Source of the DNA: Pseudomonadota bacterium
GTDB taxonomy: Bacteria; Pseudomonadota; Alphaproteobacteria; Micropepsales; Micropepsaceae
Direction: 5' to 3'
Assembly (NCBI GenBank): GCA_021851325.1
Contig: JAJZDZ010000004.1
Coordinates: 62,001-126,000, forward strand
Length of the DNA stretch: 64,000 nucleotides
Under the pieces are notes generated by a model. That model saw only the letters and a program-made list of their open reading frames with translations. It searched no databases and was not told the origin of the DNA. Both the position numbers and the translations under genes were made by a program. Positions 33,958 through 42,081 of this stretch are shown one piece after another; positions within the stretch are counted from its first letter, which is position 1; every line of letters begins with the position of its first letter.

Positions 33958-33973
33958 TTGACGTGAACGTAAA
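33958..33973 (-). promoter_or_regulatory. LiuR-like operator upstream of the MerR gene
   Basis: TTGACGTGAACGTAAA on the plus strand is a near-perfect palindrome built on ACGT-like halves (TTTACGT-TC-ACGTCAA on the other strand). It closely resembles the published form of LiuR sites as I remember it. It lies 70 bases upstream of the MerR start, the usual place for a MerR-family operator between promoter elements. No second copy was found before thiolase, fadB or the acyl-CoA ligase. Confidence 0.6.
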
Positions 33974-33987
33974 GCAAGATAAAAAAT

Positions 33988-34017
33988 GAAAGGGGCGCAA
34001 AACTTCGCGCCCCTTTC
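33988..34017 (-). terminator. intrinsic terminator of sodB
   Basis: Arms 33988-33998 and 34007-34017 give a perfect 11-base stem with an eight-base loop. On the minus strand it is followed by ATTTTTTAT, a clear T run. It starts 24 bases after the sodB stop. Confidence 0.88.
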
Positions 34018-34040
34018 CGAAAATTGCGCGGATAATCCCG

Positions 34041-34637
34041 CTACTTGGCCTTAGCCAGGTTTTCGGCGGCAAAATCCCAGTTGAGCAGCTTGTCGATAAC
34101 AGCGCTCACATAGTCCGGGCGCCGGTTCTGGTAATCGAGGTAGTAGGCGTGCTCCCAGACGTCGATGGTCAGGAGAGCTGCGGCGCCGCCGACCAGCGGG
34201 GTTTCGGCATTGCCCGTCTTCAGCACTTCGATCTTGCCGCCACGGGCTGCGATCCAAGCCCAACCAGAGCCGAACTGGGTCTTGGCCGCTTCGGCAAACT
34301 CAGCCTTGAGCTTTTCAAGCCCGCCAAAAGCCTCGATTGCCTCCTTGAGCTTGCCGCCGGGCTGGCTGCCGCCGGGCTTCAGGCTGTGCCAGTAGAAGGT
34401 GTGATTCCAGACCTGCGCGGCGTTGTTGAAAATGCCAGCATTCTTGCCATGGCTTTTGCGGATGACGTCCTCGAGCCCCATGCTCTCGAATTCAGTGCCC
34501 TGGACCAGTTTGTTGAGGTTGGTGACATAGGCCTGGTGATGTTTCCCATAATGAAAACCGAGCGTGTTCGACGAAATTACAGGCTCAAGTGCCTTTTGGT
34601 CATAGGGCAGCGGCGGCAACGTGAACGGGTCGGCCAT
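34041..34637 (-). CDS. sodB: iron superoxide dismutase
   Basis: A 198-residue Fe/Mn superoxide dismutase. Metal ligands are His29 (Phe-His-Tyr-Gly-Lys-His-His), His79 (Trp-Asn-His-Thr-Phe-Tyr-Trp), Asp159 and His163 (Asp-Val-Trp-Glu-His-Ala-Tyr-Tyr). The residues Ala-Ala-Gln-Val around 73-76, including Gln before Val-Trp-Asn-His, point to the iron form. There is no signal peptide, so the enzyme is cytoplasmic. AGGAGA lies eight bases before the ATG and a strong terminator follows, so it is a single-gene unit. Confidence 0.95.
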   Translation of the reverse strand: MADPFTLPPLPYDQKALEPVISSNTLGFHYGKHHQAYVTNLNKLVQGTEFESMGLEDVIRKSHGKNAGIFNNAAQVWNHTFYWHSLKPGGSQPGGKLKEAIEAFGGLEKLKAEFAEAAKTQFGSGWAWIAARGGKIEVLKTGNAETPLVGGAAALLTIDVWEHAYYLDYQNRRPDYVSAVIDKLLNWDFAAENLAKAK

Positions 34638-34970
34638 AGCAAAACTTCTCCTAAAGTGCGTTTGTGCAAATTTGCGAGCTCAGGCTCACGGCAACGGTCC
34701 GGCAGGCACTAGTCGACCCGCCCAACCGGTAACCAATTAGAGCATGGCTGGTTCCGCTTCTGCTACCGCTTTTTGAGTGCGGCAAGGGCACAACCTTCAG
34801 CTTGACCGCACGCGAAGACCAGCACCACGAGCGCCAAGTTCAAAGCTTATCTAGTCCCAATATCCTGCCCTGTTCCGGATGCCCCGCGAAACACGTTGAT
34901 GATACTGGACAATTTTCATTGTTAACCGCCGACCAGCGAGCCTCGGCTGCAGCTCGCCAGGGAGGCAAGC
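34638..34970. other. 333-base intergenic region
   Basis: This stretch lies upstream of sodB and downstream of a small minus-strand gene. It must hold the sodB promoter, which I could not place with confidence. No reading frame on either strand looks coding, and no RNA gene was recognised. Confidence 0.4.
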
Positions 34971-35183
34971 CTACCCGGACACGTTAACACGCACGACCTT
35001 TGCGGGAGTTCTGCGCTTTCGCCGCGATCCGGGGTCACCGGAGGTGGCCGCGCGGCTACGCTCTTCACTTTCCTTCGCCAGGCGCAGAGCACGTAATCGC
35101 TCGGTCTTATGCGCGATGGCCGCGCGTTCTTTTTCGATTTCAGCAAACACGGTCGCCGTCAGCACATCCAGAGGGCTAGACAT
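34971..35183 (-). CDS. small hypothetical protein, helical and basic
   Basis: A 70-residue protein of unknown function: an Asp-Val-Leu-Thr-Ala-Thr start, a charged helix rich in Glu, Lys and Arg (about residues 10-45) likely to form a coiled coil, and a basic tail with Arg-Arg-Lys-Arg-Arg-Thr. The ATG at 35183 has GGAAAGGA four to six bases upstream. Codon use resembles neighbouring genes. A nucleic-acid-binding role is possible but not shown. Confidence 0.6.
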   Translation of the reverse strand: MSSPLDVLTATVFAEIEKERAAIAHKTERLRALRLAKESEERSRAATSGDPGSRRKRRTPAKVVRVNVSG

Positions 35184-35299
35184 AGGGTCCTTTCCATCTC
35201 GGCACAGTCGAGCCACATCCGCCAGACCGGTATCCGGGCGACCCGACTTTCAACACAGCGTTAACGCGCCGCACCACAGATGTGTTCCAGCCAGCCACA

Positions 35300-36685
35300 T
35301 CATCCGCTGAGCAGAGCTTCCTTGCGAACCCAGTCAAGAGCGCGGTCAAGGCCGCGGCGGAGACGGGAAAAAAGCTCATCAATTTCTACTTCAACAATCA
35401 CCAGGGGCGGACAGATCGCCAGCCTGTCTCCCATCAATGGGCGGACGATTACGCCTTCTTCCTGCGCGAAACGCGCAGCCGTCAGGGCAACCTGGCGGCC
35501 ACTATCGAAGCTTTTACGGCTCTGCTTGTCAGCGACAAGCTCAATACCCCCGATCAGGCCAACACCTTGCGCCTCTCCCACCAGCGGATGGGTGCAAAGC
35601 GCCTGAAGCTGCTGCTGAAACCGGGGAGCCATTCGTGCCGCATGGCCCACAACGTCACGGGTCTGATAAATTTCGATCGTCTTCAGCGCAACGGCGCAGG
35701 CCACCGGATGTCCACCATAGGTGAAGCCATGACCAAAAGTCCCGATCCGGCCGCTTTCGGCCTCTACCGCAGCTGCAAGCTCGTCACCCAGCAAGACAGC
35801 TGAGATCGGCAGATAAGCGGACGATAACGCCTTGGCAATCGTCATGCTGGCAGGTTTCATGGCGTAGGTCTCGCTGCCAAACCACTTCCCGGTTCGACCA
35901 AAGCCGGTGATAACTTCATCAACGATAAGCGGTATGGCATAGCGCTCGAGCACCTTGCCGATCTGTTCCCAATAGCCGCGCGGTGGCAGGATCACACCGC
36001 CTGCCCCCTGCAGCGGTTCTGCGATCATTGCCGCAATGCGGTCTGGTCCCTCTTTCTCAATGAGGGCGGTCAGACCGGCCGCCATCCGCTCAGAGAAGGC
36101 GGCTTCGTCTTCGTCCGTTCTGCCGGCCCTGTAATAATGCGGGCATTCAGTATACCGGACAAAATCAAAGGGAAGATCGAAACTGCGATGATTGGCTGGC
36201 AGCATTGTCAGTGATGCAGACGCCAGAGTCACTCCATGATAGGCCTTTTCGCGACTGATGATGGCTTTCCTGTTCGGACGGCCGAGCGCATTATTGGCAT
36301 ACCAGTAAAGCTTTATCTGCGTATCGTTGGCTTCCGATCCGGAGTTGGCGAAAAATACCTTGGCGACCTTGAACGGCGCGATCTCCTTAAGCTTCTCGGC
36401 CAGGGCGATGGCGGGTTCATGGCTACGCCCGGCAAAGAGGTGACCAAAGGCAAGCTTGCGCATTTGTTCGCTGGCCGCCTCAACAAGTTCAGCATCTCCC
36501 CATCCCAGTGCCGTGCACCACAGACCGGCCATCGCTTCGATGTAATCTCTGCCCTTGTCATCATATATGTATATCCCTTGGGCATGGTCAAAAATGACGG
36601 GACCGACACTGCGATGCCGGACAAGATCGGTATAGGGGTGAAGCAGAGCTTCCACATCGCGTGTTTGAGCGTTTGACAGTGACAT
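35300..36685 (-). CDS. class III PLP aminotransferase (omega-transaminase type)
   Basis: A 461-residue aminotransferase. Key parts are Phe-Phe-Ala-Asn-Ser-Gly-Ser-Glu-Ala-Asn-Asp (PLP phosphate), the Asp-Glu-Val-Ile-Thr-Gly-Phe-Gly-Arg-Thr motif that contacts the pyridine, and the Schiff-base Lys in Thr-Ile-Ala-Lys-Ala-Leu-Ser. The sequence is of the putrescine- or beta-alanine-pyruvate transaminase kind. ATG at 36685 has GGATGG seven bases upstream; an ATG at 36700 would add five residues. The MHS transporter gene lies just upstream on the same strand with 15 to 30 bases between them, suggesting joint uptake and use of an amine or amino acid. Confidence 0.88.
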   Translation of the reverse strand: MSLSNAQTRDVEALLHPYTDLVRHRSVGPVIFDHAQGIYIYDDKGRDYIEAMAGLWCTALGWGDAELVEAASEQMRKLAFGHLFAGRSHEPAIALAEKLKEIAPFKVAKVFFANSGSEANDTQIKLYWYANNALGRPNRKAIISREKAYHGVTLASASLTMLPANHRSFDLPFDFVRYTECPHYYRAGRTDEDEAAFSERMAAGLTALIEKEGPDRIAAMIAEPLQGAGGVILPPRGYWEQIGKVLERYAIPLIVDEVITGFGRTGKWFGSETYAMKPASMTIAKALSSAYLPISAVLLGDELAAAVEAESGRIGTFGHGFTYGGHPVACAVALKTIEIYQTRDVVGHAARMAPRFQQQLQALCTHPLVGEAQGVGLIGGIELVADKQSRKSFDSGRQVALTAARFAQEEGVIVRPLMGDRLAICPPLVIVEVEIDELFSRLRRGLDRALDWVRKEALLSG

Positions 36686-36715
36686 CTGAAGACCATCCAT
36701 GGGTTAGGAGGAGAC

Positions 36716-38035
36716 CTAGGTATGTTCTGGGGCAGCAGCACTTGACTTCAGCGTTACCGTCAAATGCTCAACCCGGACCGGCGCTGTTTCCGGGAGCATC
36801 ATCAGCGCAACCTGCGCCACTGCTGTCGCGCCGGCAACATACCATGCCGGAGCCATCGCACTGCCGGTAAGATGGATCAGCCATGTAACGACGAATTCCG
36901 TCGAGCCGCCACAGACCGCCATCGCAAGTGAATAGACTGTACCGAAGGCACTGGAACGGATTGCATGGGGCAGGCCTTCGCCCAGGGCCGCACACACCAC
37001 ACCGAAAGTTAGGTTGGAAACGAAGCCAAGCAGAGTCATGCTGGCGATGAGAACTCCGGCGGATCTGAGGTCCACGGTCCAGGCAAAGAGCGGTACCACG
37101 AGCACGAGTAGCAGCGCATTGGCCAAGACGTTGACCGGCCAGCGGCCAAAACGATCCGATAGCCAGCCTCCCAGTAACAAAGCCGGGATGGCGGCCACCG
37201 CATTGGCACACGAAGCAAGAAATCCAGCGCGTGCCGAAAGGCCAAGCGCATGCTGGGCAAAAGTGACGATGTACATCTGCACATAGCTGCCGATCGTGCC
37301 CATACCAAGAATAATGAGACCAAGGGTCATTACGCCCCAGTGTCCCCGGGCGAGGCTTGCGCGCGTAGCTGTGGACTCGGGCACGGAGCCCCGCACATGC
37401 AGGGTCTCAGGCAAACGTCGGCGCAGCGACCAGCCCAGCGGCACAACCAGGCCACCGAGCGCGAAGGCGATGCGCCAGCCATAGGCAGTCAACGCATCAG
37501 CAGACAGCACTGCGGACAGCACCGCACCAACCACGCTGCCAGCGAGGACCGCAGCCATCTGGCTTGCGCCCTGAAAGGAAACAATGAAGCCACGCGTCGA
37601 GGGTGGAGCCGCTTCTACCAGAAATGCGGTGTTGGAGCCGATTTCTCCGCCAAGGGAAAATCCCTGCAGCATCCGCGCTACAACGAAGAGTATCGGCGCG
37701 GCCAGCCCTATGCTGCGGTAGGTCGGTATGAGGGCCATGGCAAAAATCGACAGCCCGATCAGCACAAAGCTGAGCAGCATCGCCGGTTTGCGTCCGACCT
37801 TGTCGGCATACTGGCCGATCACAAGGGCCCCTAGGGGCCGGGTCGCAAAGCCTGCACCAAACGTCGCAAGCGAGGCCATCAGACTTCCGTACCCGCTCTC
37901 ACTTGGGAAGAAGCAGTGACCAATCTGGATGGCGAAAAACGAATACGTCAGAAAATCGTAGAATTCGAGTGCATTGCCGAGCGTAACGGCTGAGATATGC
38001 CGGCGCGTCGCCGAGGTGGAGTGTTCGCAGCTCAT
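36716..38035 (-). CDS. MFS transporter, MHS type (second copy)
   Basis: A 439-residue permease with about 12 transmembrane segments. It has the MHS opening Gly-Asn-Ala-Leu-Glu-Phe-Tyr-Asp-Phe-Leu-Thr-Tyr-Ser, motif A as Ala-Asp-Lys-Val-Gly-Arg-Lys, and Ser-Asp-Arg-Phe-Gly-Arg in the second half. The N-terminal 150 residues are strikingly similar to those of the transporter at 353-1624, so the two are paralogues. It is followed by the transaminase gene. Likely substrates are small organic acids or amino compounds. Confidence 0.9.
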   Translation of the reverse strand: MSCEHSTSATRRHISAVTLGNALEFYDFLTYSFFAIQIGHCFFPSESGYGSLMASLATFGAGFATRPLGALVIGQYADKVGRKPAMLLSFVLIGLSIFAMALIPTYRSIGLAAPILFVVARMLQGFSLGGEIGSNTAFLVEAAPPSTRGFIVSFQGASQMAAVLAGSVVGAVLSAVLSADALTAYGWRIAFALGGLVVPLGWSLRRRLPETLHVRGSVPESTATRASLARGHWGVMTLGLIILGMGTIGSYVQMYIVTFAQHALGLSARAGFLASCANAVAAIPALLLGGWLSDRFGRWPVNVLANALLLVLVVPLFAWTVDLRSAGVLIASMTLLGFVSNLTFGVVCAALGEGLPHAIRSSAFGTVYSLAMAVCGGSTEFVVTWLIHLTGSAMAPAWYVAGATAVAQVALMMLPETAPVRVEHLTVTLKSSAAAPEHT

Positions 38036-38361
38036 CGTGGTCCCGGGTTTGCGTTTGGCTTATGACGGCAAAAGCATGAGCAGGAAGTCAGGCGGGTGCA
38101 ACCGCCATTGTACGCCCCCGTCCAGCCGCCAGGAGAGCCTGTGACCTGCCGACCCGGAGGCGAGCTATGTCCTCAGGAACAGGCTCTGATGGGTGTGACC
38201 GGCCCCCGGCCCTGGCACCGCCCCCTCCCGCCCTGCCCGGCCCACACCGGAGATCGCCGCCAAGGCCGGGACGGGCTCGGCGCGGCTTATGACGGAACCG
38301 AAAGACAAAGCCGGATTGCTCCCGTCGCCGGGCTGGCTATGATGCGGCCATTATCGGGGAT
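38036..38361. other. 326-base divergent intergenic region
   Basis: It separates the minus-strand MHS transporter from the plus-strand acyl-CoA ligase and must hold both promoters. A G+C-rich, C-tract-bearing middle (about 38190-38260) is flanked by less biased sequence. A plus-strand frame from 38096 runs into the ligase gene in another phase and looks like noise. No operator was recognised. Confidence 0.4.
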
Positions 38362-39999
38362 ATGTGGATGTTTGGTCTCATGCAGGACTGGCCGTTGCTG
38401 GTCCACAAAATCATTGATCATGCTGCGCTCTACCATGCTCGGCGGGAAATCGTGACCCGCTCCATGGAAGGGCCGATCGTACGTACGACTTATGGCGAAC
38501 TCGCCTTGCGCGCCCGTAAAGTGTCACAGGCGCTGGATCGGCTCGGCATCAAGGAGGGCGAACGGGTTGCCACCTTGGCCTGGAACACAGCCCGTCATCT
38601 GGAAACCTGGTACGGCATAACCGGGATAGGAGCAGTCTATCACACCATCAATCCACGCCTGTTTCCTGAGCAGATCGCCTGGATTGCCAACCATGCGGAA
38701 GACCGCGTTCTGTTCTTTGACTCCAGTTTCGCAGCCCTCGTCGAACAGATTGCCCCCCAGCTGCCGGCGATCAAGCTCTTTGTAGCTTTGACCGATCGCG
38801 CCCATCTGCCTCAGATCTCCGTGTCCAACCTCCTCGCCTACGAAGACTTCATAGCCGGGGGTGACGGCGATTTTGCCTGGCGTGAGCTCGACGAACGGGC
38901 AGCTTGTGGGTTGTGCTACACCTCCGGAACAACCGGAAATCCCAAGGGTGTCTTATATAGTCACCGCTCCAATGTGCTACTGAGCCTGATGGCCGGCGGG
39001 AGCGACGCACTCGGTGTCAGCGGCCGCGACACGGTGCTGCCGATCGTCCCAATGTTTCATGCCAATGCCTGGGGCCTTGCCTTCCTCGCGCCGATGGTGG
39101 GCGCCAACCTCGTCATGCCGGGCGCCAAGCTGGACGGCAATTCGATCTGCGAGCTGCTTGAAACCGAGAAGGTGACAATGACCGCCGCAGTCCCCACGGT
39201 ATGGCTTGGACTGCTGCAATTTCTCGAGACCTCGGGAAAAAAATTGCCGCATCTGAAGCGGGTCGTGATTGGCGGGTCGGCCGCACCAAGGTCGATGATC
39301 GAAACCTTCGAAACCAAATATGGGGTCGAAGTCGTTCATGCCTGGGGCATGACCGAGATGAGCCCGTTGGGCACCTTGGGGACACTCAAGGCCGGTTTCG
39401 AAGAACTCCCTTACCCCCGCCAGCTGGATTACAAGGTCAAGCAGGGACGGCCCTTATTCGGCGTCGAACTCAAGCTTGAGGGCGATGACGGGCAGGAGAA
39501 GCCCCGCGACGGCAAAACCTTCGGTCGCCTCAAGGTGCGCGGGCCTGCTATCGCCAAAGGATATTTTCGCGGTGAGGGAGCCAGTGCCTTTGATGCCGAG
39601 GGCTGGTTTGATACCGGCGATGTAGCGACCCTCGATGAAGACGGCTACATGACGATCACTGATCGTGCCAAAGACGTCATCAAGTCTGGCGGAGAATGGA
39701 TTTCGTCCATTGAGATCGAGAATCTTGCTGTCAGTCATCCTGCTGTCGCCGAAGCTGCCGTGATCGGTGTCCATCATCCCAAATGGGATGAACGCCCGCT
39801 GCTTATCGCGGTTCTGAAGCCAGGCAGAACCGCAACGCGCGAGGACATTCTCAATCACCTTACCGGCAAGATCGCCAAATGGTGGATGCCCGACGACGTC
39901 GTTTTCGTTGACAGCATCGCCCATACCGCAACCGGCAAGATCCAGAAACTGGAACTACGCAAAGCCTTCGCCAACTATCGCCTGCCGGGCGTTGCCTGA
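38362..39999 (+). CDS. long-chain fatty-acid--CoA ligase family protein
   Basis: A 545-residue adenylate-forming enzyme. The P-loop is Tyr-Thr-Ser-Gly-Thr-Thr-Gly-Asn-Pro-Lys-Gly near residue 190, followed by His-Ala-Trp-Gly-Met-Thr-Glu-Met near 330 and Gly-Trp-Phe-Asp-Thr-Gly-Asp near 415; the C-terminal Lys in Thr-Gly-Lys-Ile-Gln-Lys completes the active site. It activates a fatty or related carboxylic acid to its CoA ester. Two in-frame ATGs (38362, 38368) follow GGGGAT; the second gives the more typical N terminus. It would feed the beta-oxidation genes at 28778-33374. Confidence 0.9.
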   Translation: MWMFGLMQDWPLLVHKIIDHAALYHARREIVTRSMEGPIVRTTYGELALRARKVSQALDRLGIKEGERVATLAWNTARHLETWYGITGIGAVYHTINPRLFPEQIAWIANHAEDRVLFFDSSFAALVEQIAPQLPAIKLFVALTDRAHLPQISVSNLLAYEDFIAGGDGDFAWRELDERAACGLCYTSGTTGNPKGVLYSHRSNVLLSLMAGGSDALGVSGRDTVLPIVPMFHANAWGLAFLAPMVGANLVMPGAKLDGNSICELLETEKVTMTAAVPTVWLGLLQFLETSGKKLPHLKRVVIGGSAAPRSMIETFETKYGVEVVHAWGMTEMSPLGTLGTLKAGFEELPYPRQLDYKVKQGRPLFGVELKLEGDDGQEKPRDGKTFGRLKVRGPAIAKGYFRGEGASAFDAEGWFDTGDVATLDEDGYMTITDRAKDVIKSGGEWISSIEIENLAVSHPAVAEAAVIGVHHPKWDERPLLIAVLKPGRTATREDILNHLTGKIAKWWMPDDVVFVDSIAHTATGKIQKLELRKAFANYRLPGVA

Positions 40000-40015
40000 G
40001 GTCGGGAGAGCAGCC

Positions 40016-40780
40016 ATGCGCATTGTACCGGCATTAGGCAAACTGGCCTTTACGGGATTCGTGCTTTCCGCAGGACTTGGCCTGACCGCAGGCTTTGGCA
40101 CCCGTCTGGGATTTTGGACCTATCATGTCGGTCTCGACGTTCTGCTGCCGTGGTGCGTCTATGTCGCCATCGCCGCCCTCGCCATCGGCCTTGTTTGGGG
40201 AATACTGGCCTGGTTCGGCAAGAATGACGGGGCAACCGCCTACGGACTTATCGGCGTCTTTGGCGCAGCACTGGTATTGGCACTTCCGATCTACGACTAC
40301 TATACCATCGAGAACTCGCCGCCGATCCACGATATCACCACAGACATCGCCAACCCCCCGCATTTTCGCGCCCTGCTCGCATTGCGTAAGGGCGCACCCA
40401 ACAGCGCCCGATATGATGGCAACGAGCCCGTCACCTGGCACGGCAAGACCCGGACTGTGGCCCAGTGGCAGCGCAAATACTATACGGACATCTATACGCT
40501 GCGTTTGCTCATGAGCCCGGCGCAACTCTATGCACGCGCGCTCAAGGCCGCGCGGCAGATGGGGTGGCACATTGTTGCTCAAAGCCCGGACGAGGGGCGC
40601 ATTGAGGCAACCGATACCAGCTTCCTATTTGGTCTCGTAGACGATATTGTCATTAGAGTGCGTCCTTCGGGCGCCGGCGCCAAAGTCGACATTCGCTCGG
40701 AAAGTCGCGTCGGACGCAATGATGGAGGGCGCAATGCCAACGCCATTCGCAGCTTTATCCGGACCGTCAAGCAGAACTGA
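40016..40780 (+). CDS. DUF1499 family membrane protein
   Basis: A 254-residue protein with three hydrophobic helices in the first 110 residues and a DUF1499 domain at about 130-250. The domain shows Ala-Arg-Ala-Leu-Lys-Ala-Ala-Arg-Gln-Met-Gly-Trp, Glu-Ala-Thr-Asp-Thr-Ser and the Asp-Ile-Arg-Ser-Glu-Ser-Arg-Val-Gly-Arg-Asn-Asp-Gly-Gly-Arg-Asn-Ala motif near the end, which is characteristic. ATG at 40016 follows GGGAGAG; the longer frame from 39908 is only the ligase gene read in another phase. Function of the family is unknown. Confidence 0.85.
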   Translation: MRIVPALGKLAFTGFVLSAGLGLTAGFGTRLGFWTYHVGLDVLLPWCVYVAIAALAIGLVWGILAWFGKNDGATAYGLIGVFGAALVLALPIYDYYTIENSPPIHDITTDIANPPHFRALLALRKGAPNSARYDGNEPVTWHGKTRTVAQWQRKYYTDIYTLRLLMSPAQLYARALKAARQMGWHIVAQSPDEGRIEATDTSFLFGLVDDIVIRVRPSGAGAKVDIRSESRVGRNDGGRNANAIRSFIRTVKQN

Positions 40781-40827
40781 CACCCCCGTGCACACCGGCG
40801 CCCTCAGGAGTGCGTGCAGGCACGGCC

Positions 40828-41079
40828 ATGAGTAACCGCCCGGCCCTGCCAAAAGGTACGCCTCTGGGCCCGGCCGGCTGGTTCGCGATCATTGTGCTGT
40901 TTGGGTTTCTGGCCTGGGCGGCCTGGATTTTCCTGCGTACGTGGACGTCGCTGCACGGCGTAGCCATGAGCCCGCTCGGCTGGCTGTTCATGGGCCTCGG
41001 CATCGTCGTCACGCTGGCAGTTGGTGGCGGTCTGATGGCGTTGCTGTTTTACTCCAGCCGGCATGACTACGACCGTTAG
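40828..41079 (+). CDS. small two-helix membrane protein
   Basis: An 83-residue protein with hydrophobic segments at about residues 17-36 and 48-72 and short polar ends. No family is known to me. The ATG at 40828 is preferred; an in-frame GTG at 40810 would place the ribosome-binding site too close. It follows the DUF1499 gene by 47 bases and may belong to the same transcript. Confidence 0.65.
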   Translation: MSNRPALPKGTPLGPAGWFAIIVLFGFLAWAAWIFLRTWTSLHGVAMSPLGWLFMGLGIVVTLAVGGGLMALLFYSSRHDYDR

Positions 41080-41289
41080 GCCATCATTCCCTCTTGCCGC
41101 AGATGCTCCACGACGCCGCCTCCGAAAGCAGCACAGAGGCCACGCGCTGGCGGCCGCCCTGCGAATTTCCCCCAATCCAGACAGCGCGCCACCGGACTGC
41201 GGAGTGGGCATCTGACCGTGCATCAGGGTTGCACGTGTGGAGCGGCGCCACCAGCAGGCCCGCTTGATTCAGGCGCCCATCGGCGCAGT

Positions 41290-42069
41290 TCAGCACCGAC
41301 CGCGGGCTACGAAATAGGGATTTTCATAGTTGGGCTTGCCGTAAAGCAACGGTGAGCCATCAAGCTGCGTCACCGTTCCGCCAGCCGCCGCCAGTACGGC
41401 ATGTCCTGCGGCCGTATCCCACTCCATAGTGGTACCGTGACGCGGATAGATGTCAGCCGTACCCGCGGCAACGAGACAGAACTTGAGGCTGGATCCGGCC
41501 GCGATAAAATCCTTTATCCGATAATGCGCGAGATATTCGTCGGTTTTGCTGTCGCGATGCGAACGACTGGCGACCGCGATCATGCCATCGGACGGCGCAC
41601 ATCGCGCCCGGATCGACACCACCGAAGACAGGTCCGGTTTAAGTTCGGGGCGTACGCTCAAGCTCACGGCACCGTTTGCACCGTCGCCAATCCACATTCG
41701 ACCCTGAGCCGGCGCATAGACCACACCGCGCACCGGTTCCCGGTCGCTAATCTCCGCAATGTTGACGGTAAACTCACCATTGCGGTTGATGAACTCTTTG
41801 GTGCCGTCGAGCGGATCAACCAGAAAGAAGTGACTGCCGGCTATGACGCGGTGACCTGCGGCAACCTCCTCTTCGGCAATGACCGGAATTTCCGGCCAGT
41901 TGGCCCGCAATCGCGACAGGATGAGAGCTTCGGCCTCTTCATCTGCGATAGTTACCGGCGAGCTATCCTGCTTGCGACGCATCTCCACGCTCCCGCCATA
42001 GTGACCCAGGATCACGGTTCCGGCTTCCCAGGCAATATCGGCAAGCGCGCGGGCTTGGCTGCTTAGCAT
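41290..42069 (-). CDS. cysQ: 3'(2'),5'-bisphosphate nucleotidase CysQ
   Basis: A 259-residue inositol-monophosphatase-fold enzyme. Metal-binding motifs are Ala-Glu-Glu-Glu (near 63-66), Asp-Pro-Leu-Asp-Gly-Thr-Lys-Glu-Phe (near 85-93) and Trp-Asp-Thr-Ala-Ala-Gly-His near 215. The Gly-Thr-Lys-Glu-Phe form is typical of CysQ rather than SuhB. It removes the 3' phosphate from PAP, the by-product of sulfate assimilation. It follows the aminopeptidase gene by 12 bases on the same strand. Confidence 0.92.
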   Translation of the reverse strand: MLSSQARALADIAWEAGTVILGHYGGSVEMRRKQDSSPVTIADEEAEALILSRLRANWPEIPVIAEEEVAAGHRVIAGSHFFLVDPLDGTKEFINRNGEFTVNIAEISDREPVRGVVYAPAQGRMWIGDGANGAVSLSVRPELKPDLSSVVSIRARCAPSDGMIAVASRSHRDSKTDEYLAHYRIKDFIAAGSSLKFCLVAAGTADIYPRHGTTMEWDTAAGHAVLAAAGGTVTQLDGSPLLYGKPNYENPYFVARGRC

Positions 42070-42081
42070 ATGCGATCATCC

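Noticed and set aside
38096-38455. 119-codon frame running into the acyl-CoA ligase gene
   Set aside because: It overlaps the ligase in another phase, is Pro/Cys/Arg-rich and has no ribosome-binding site.
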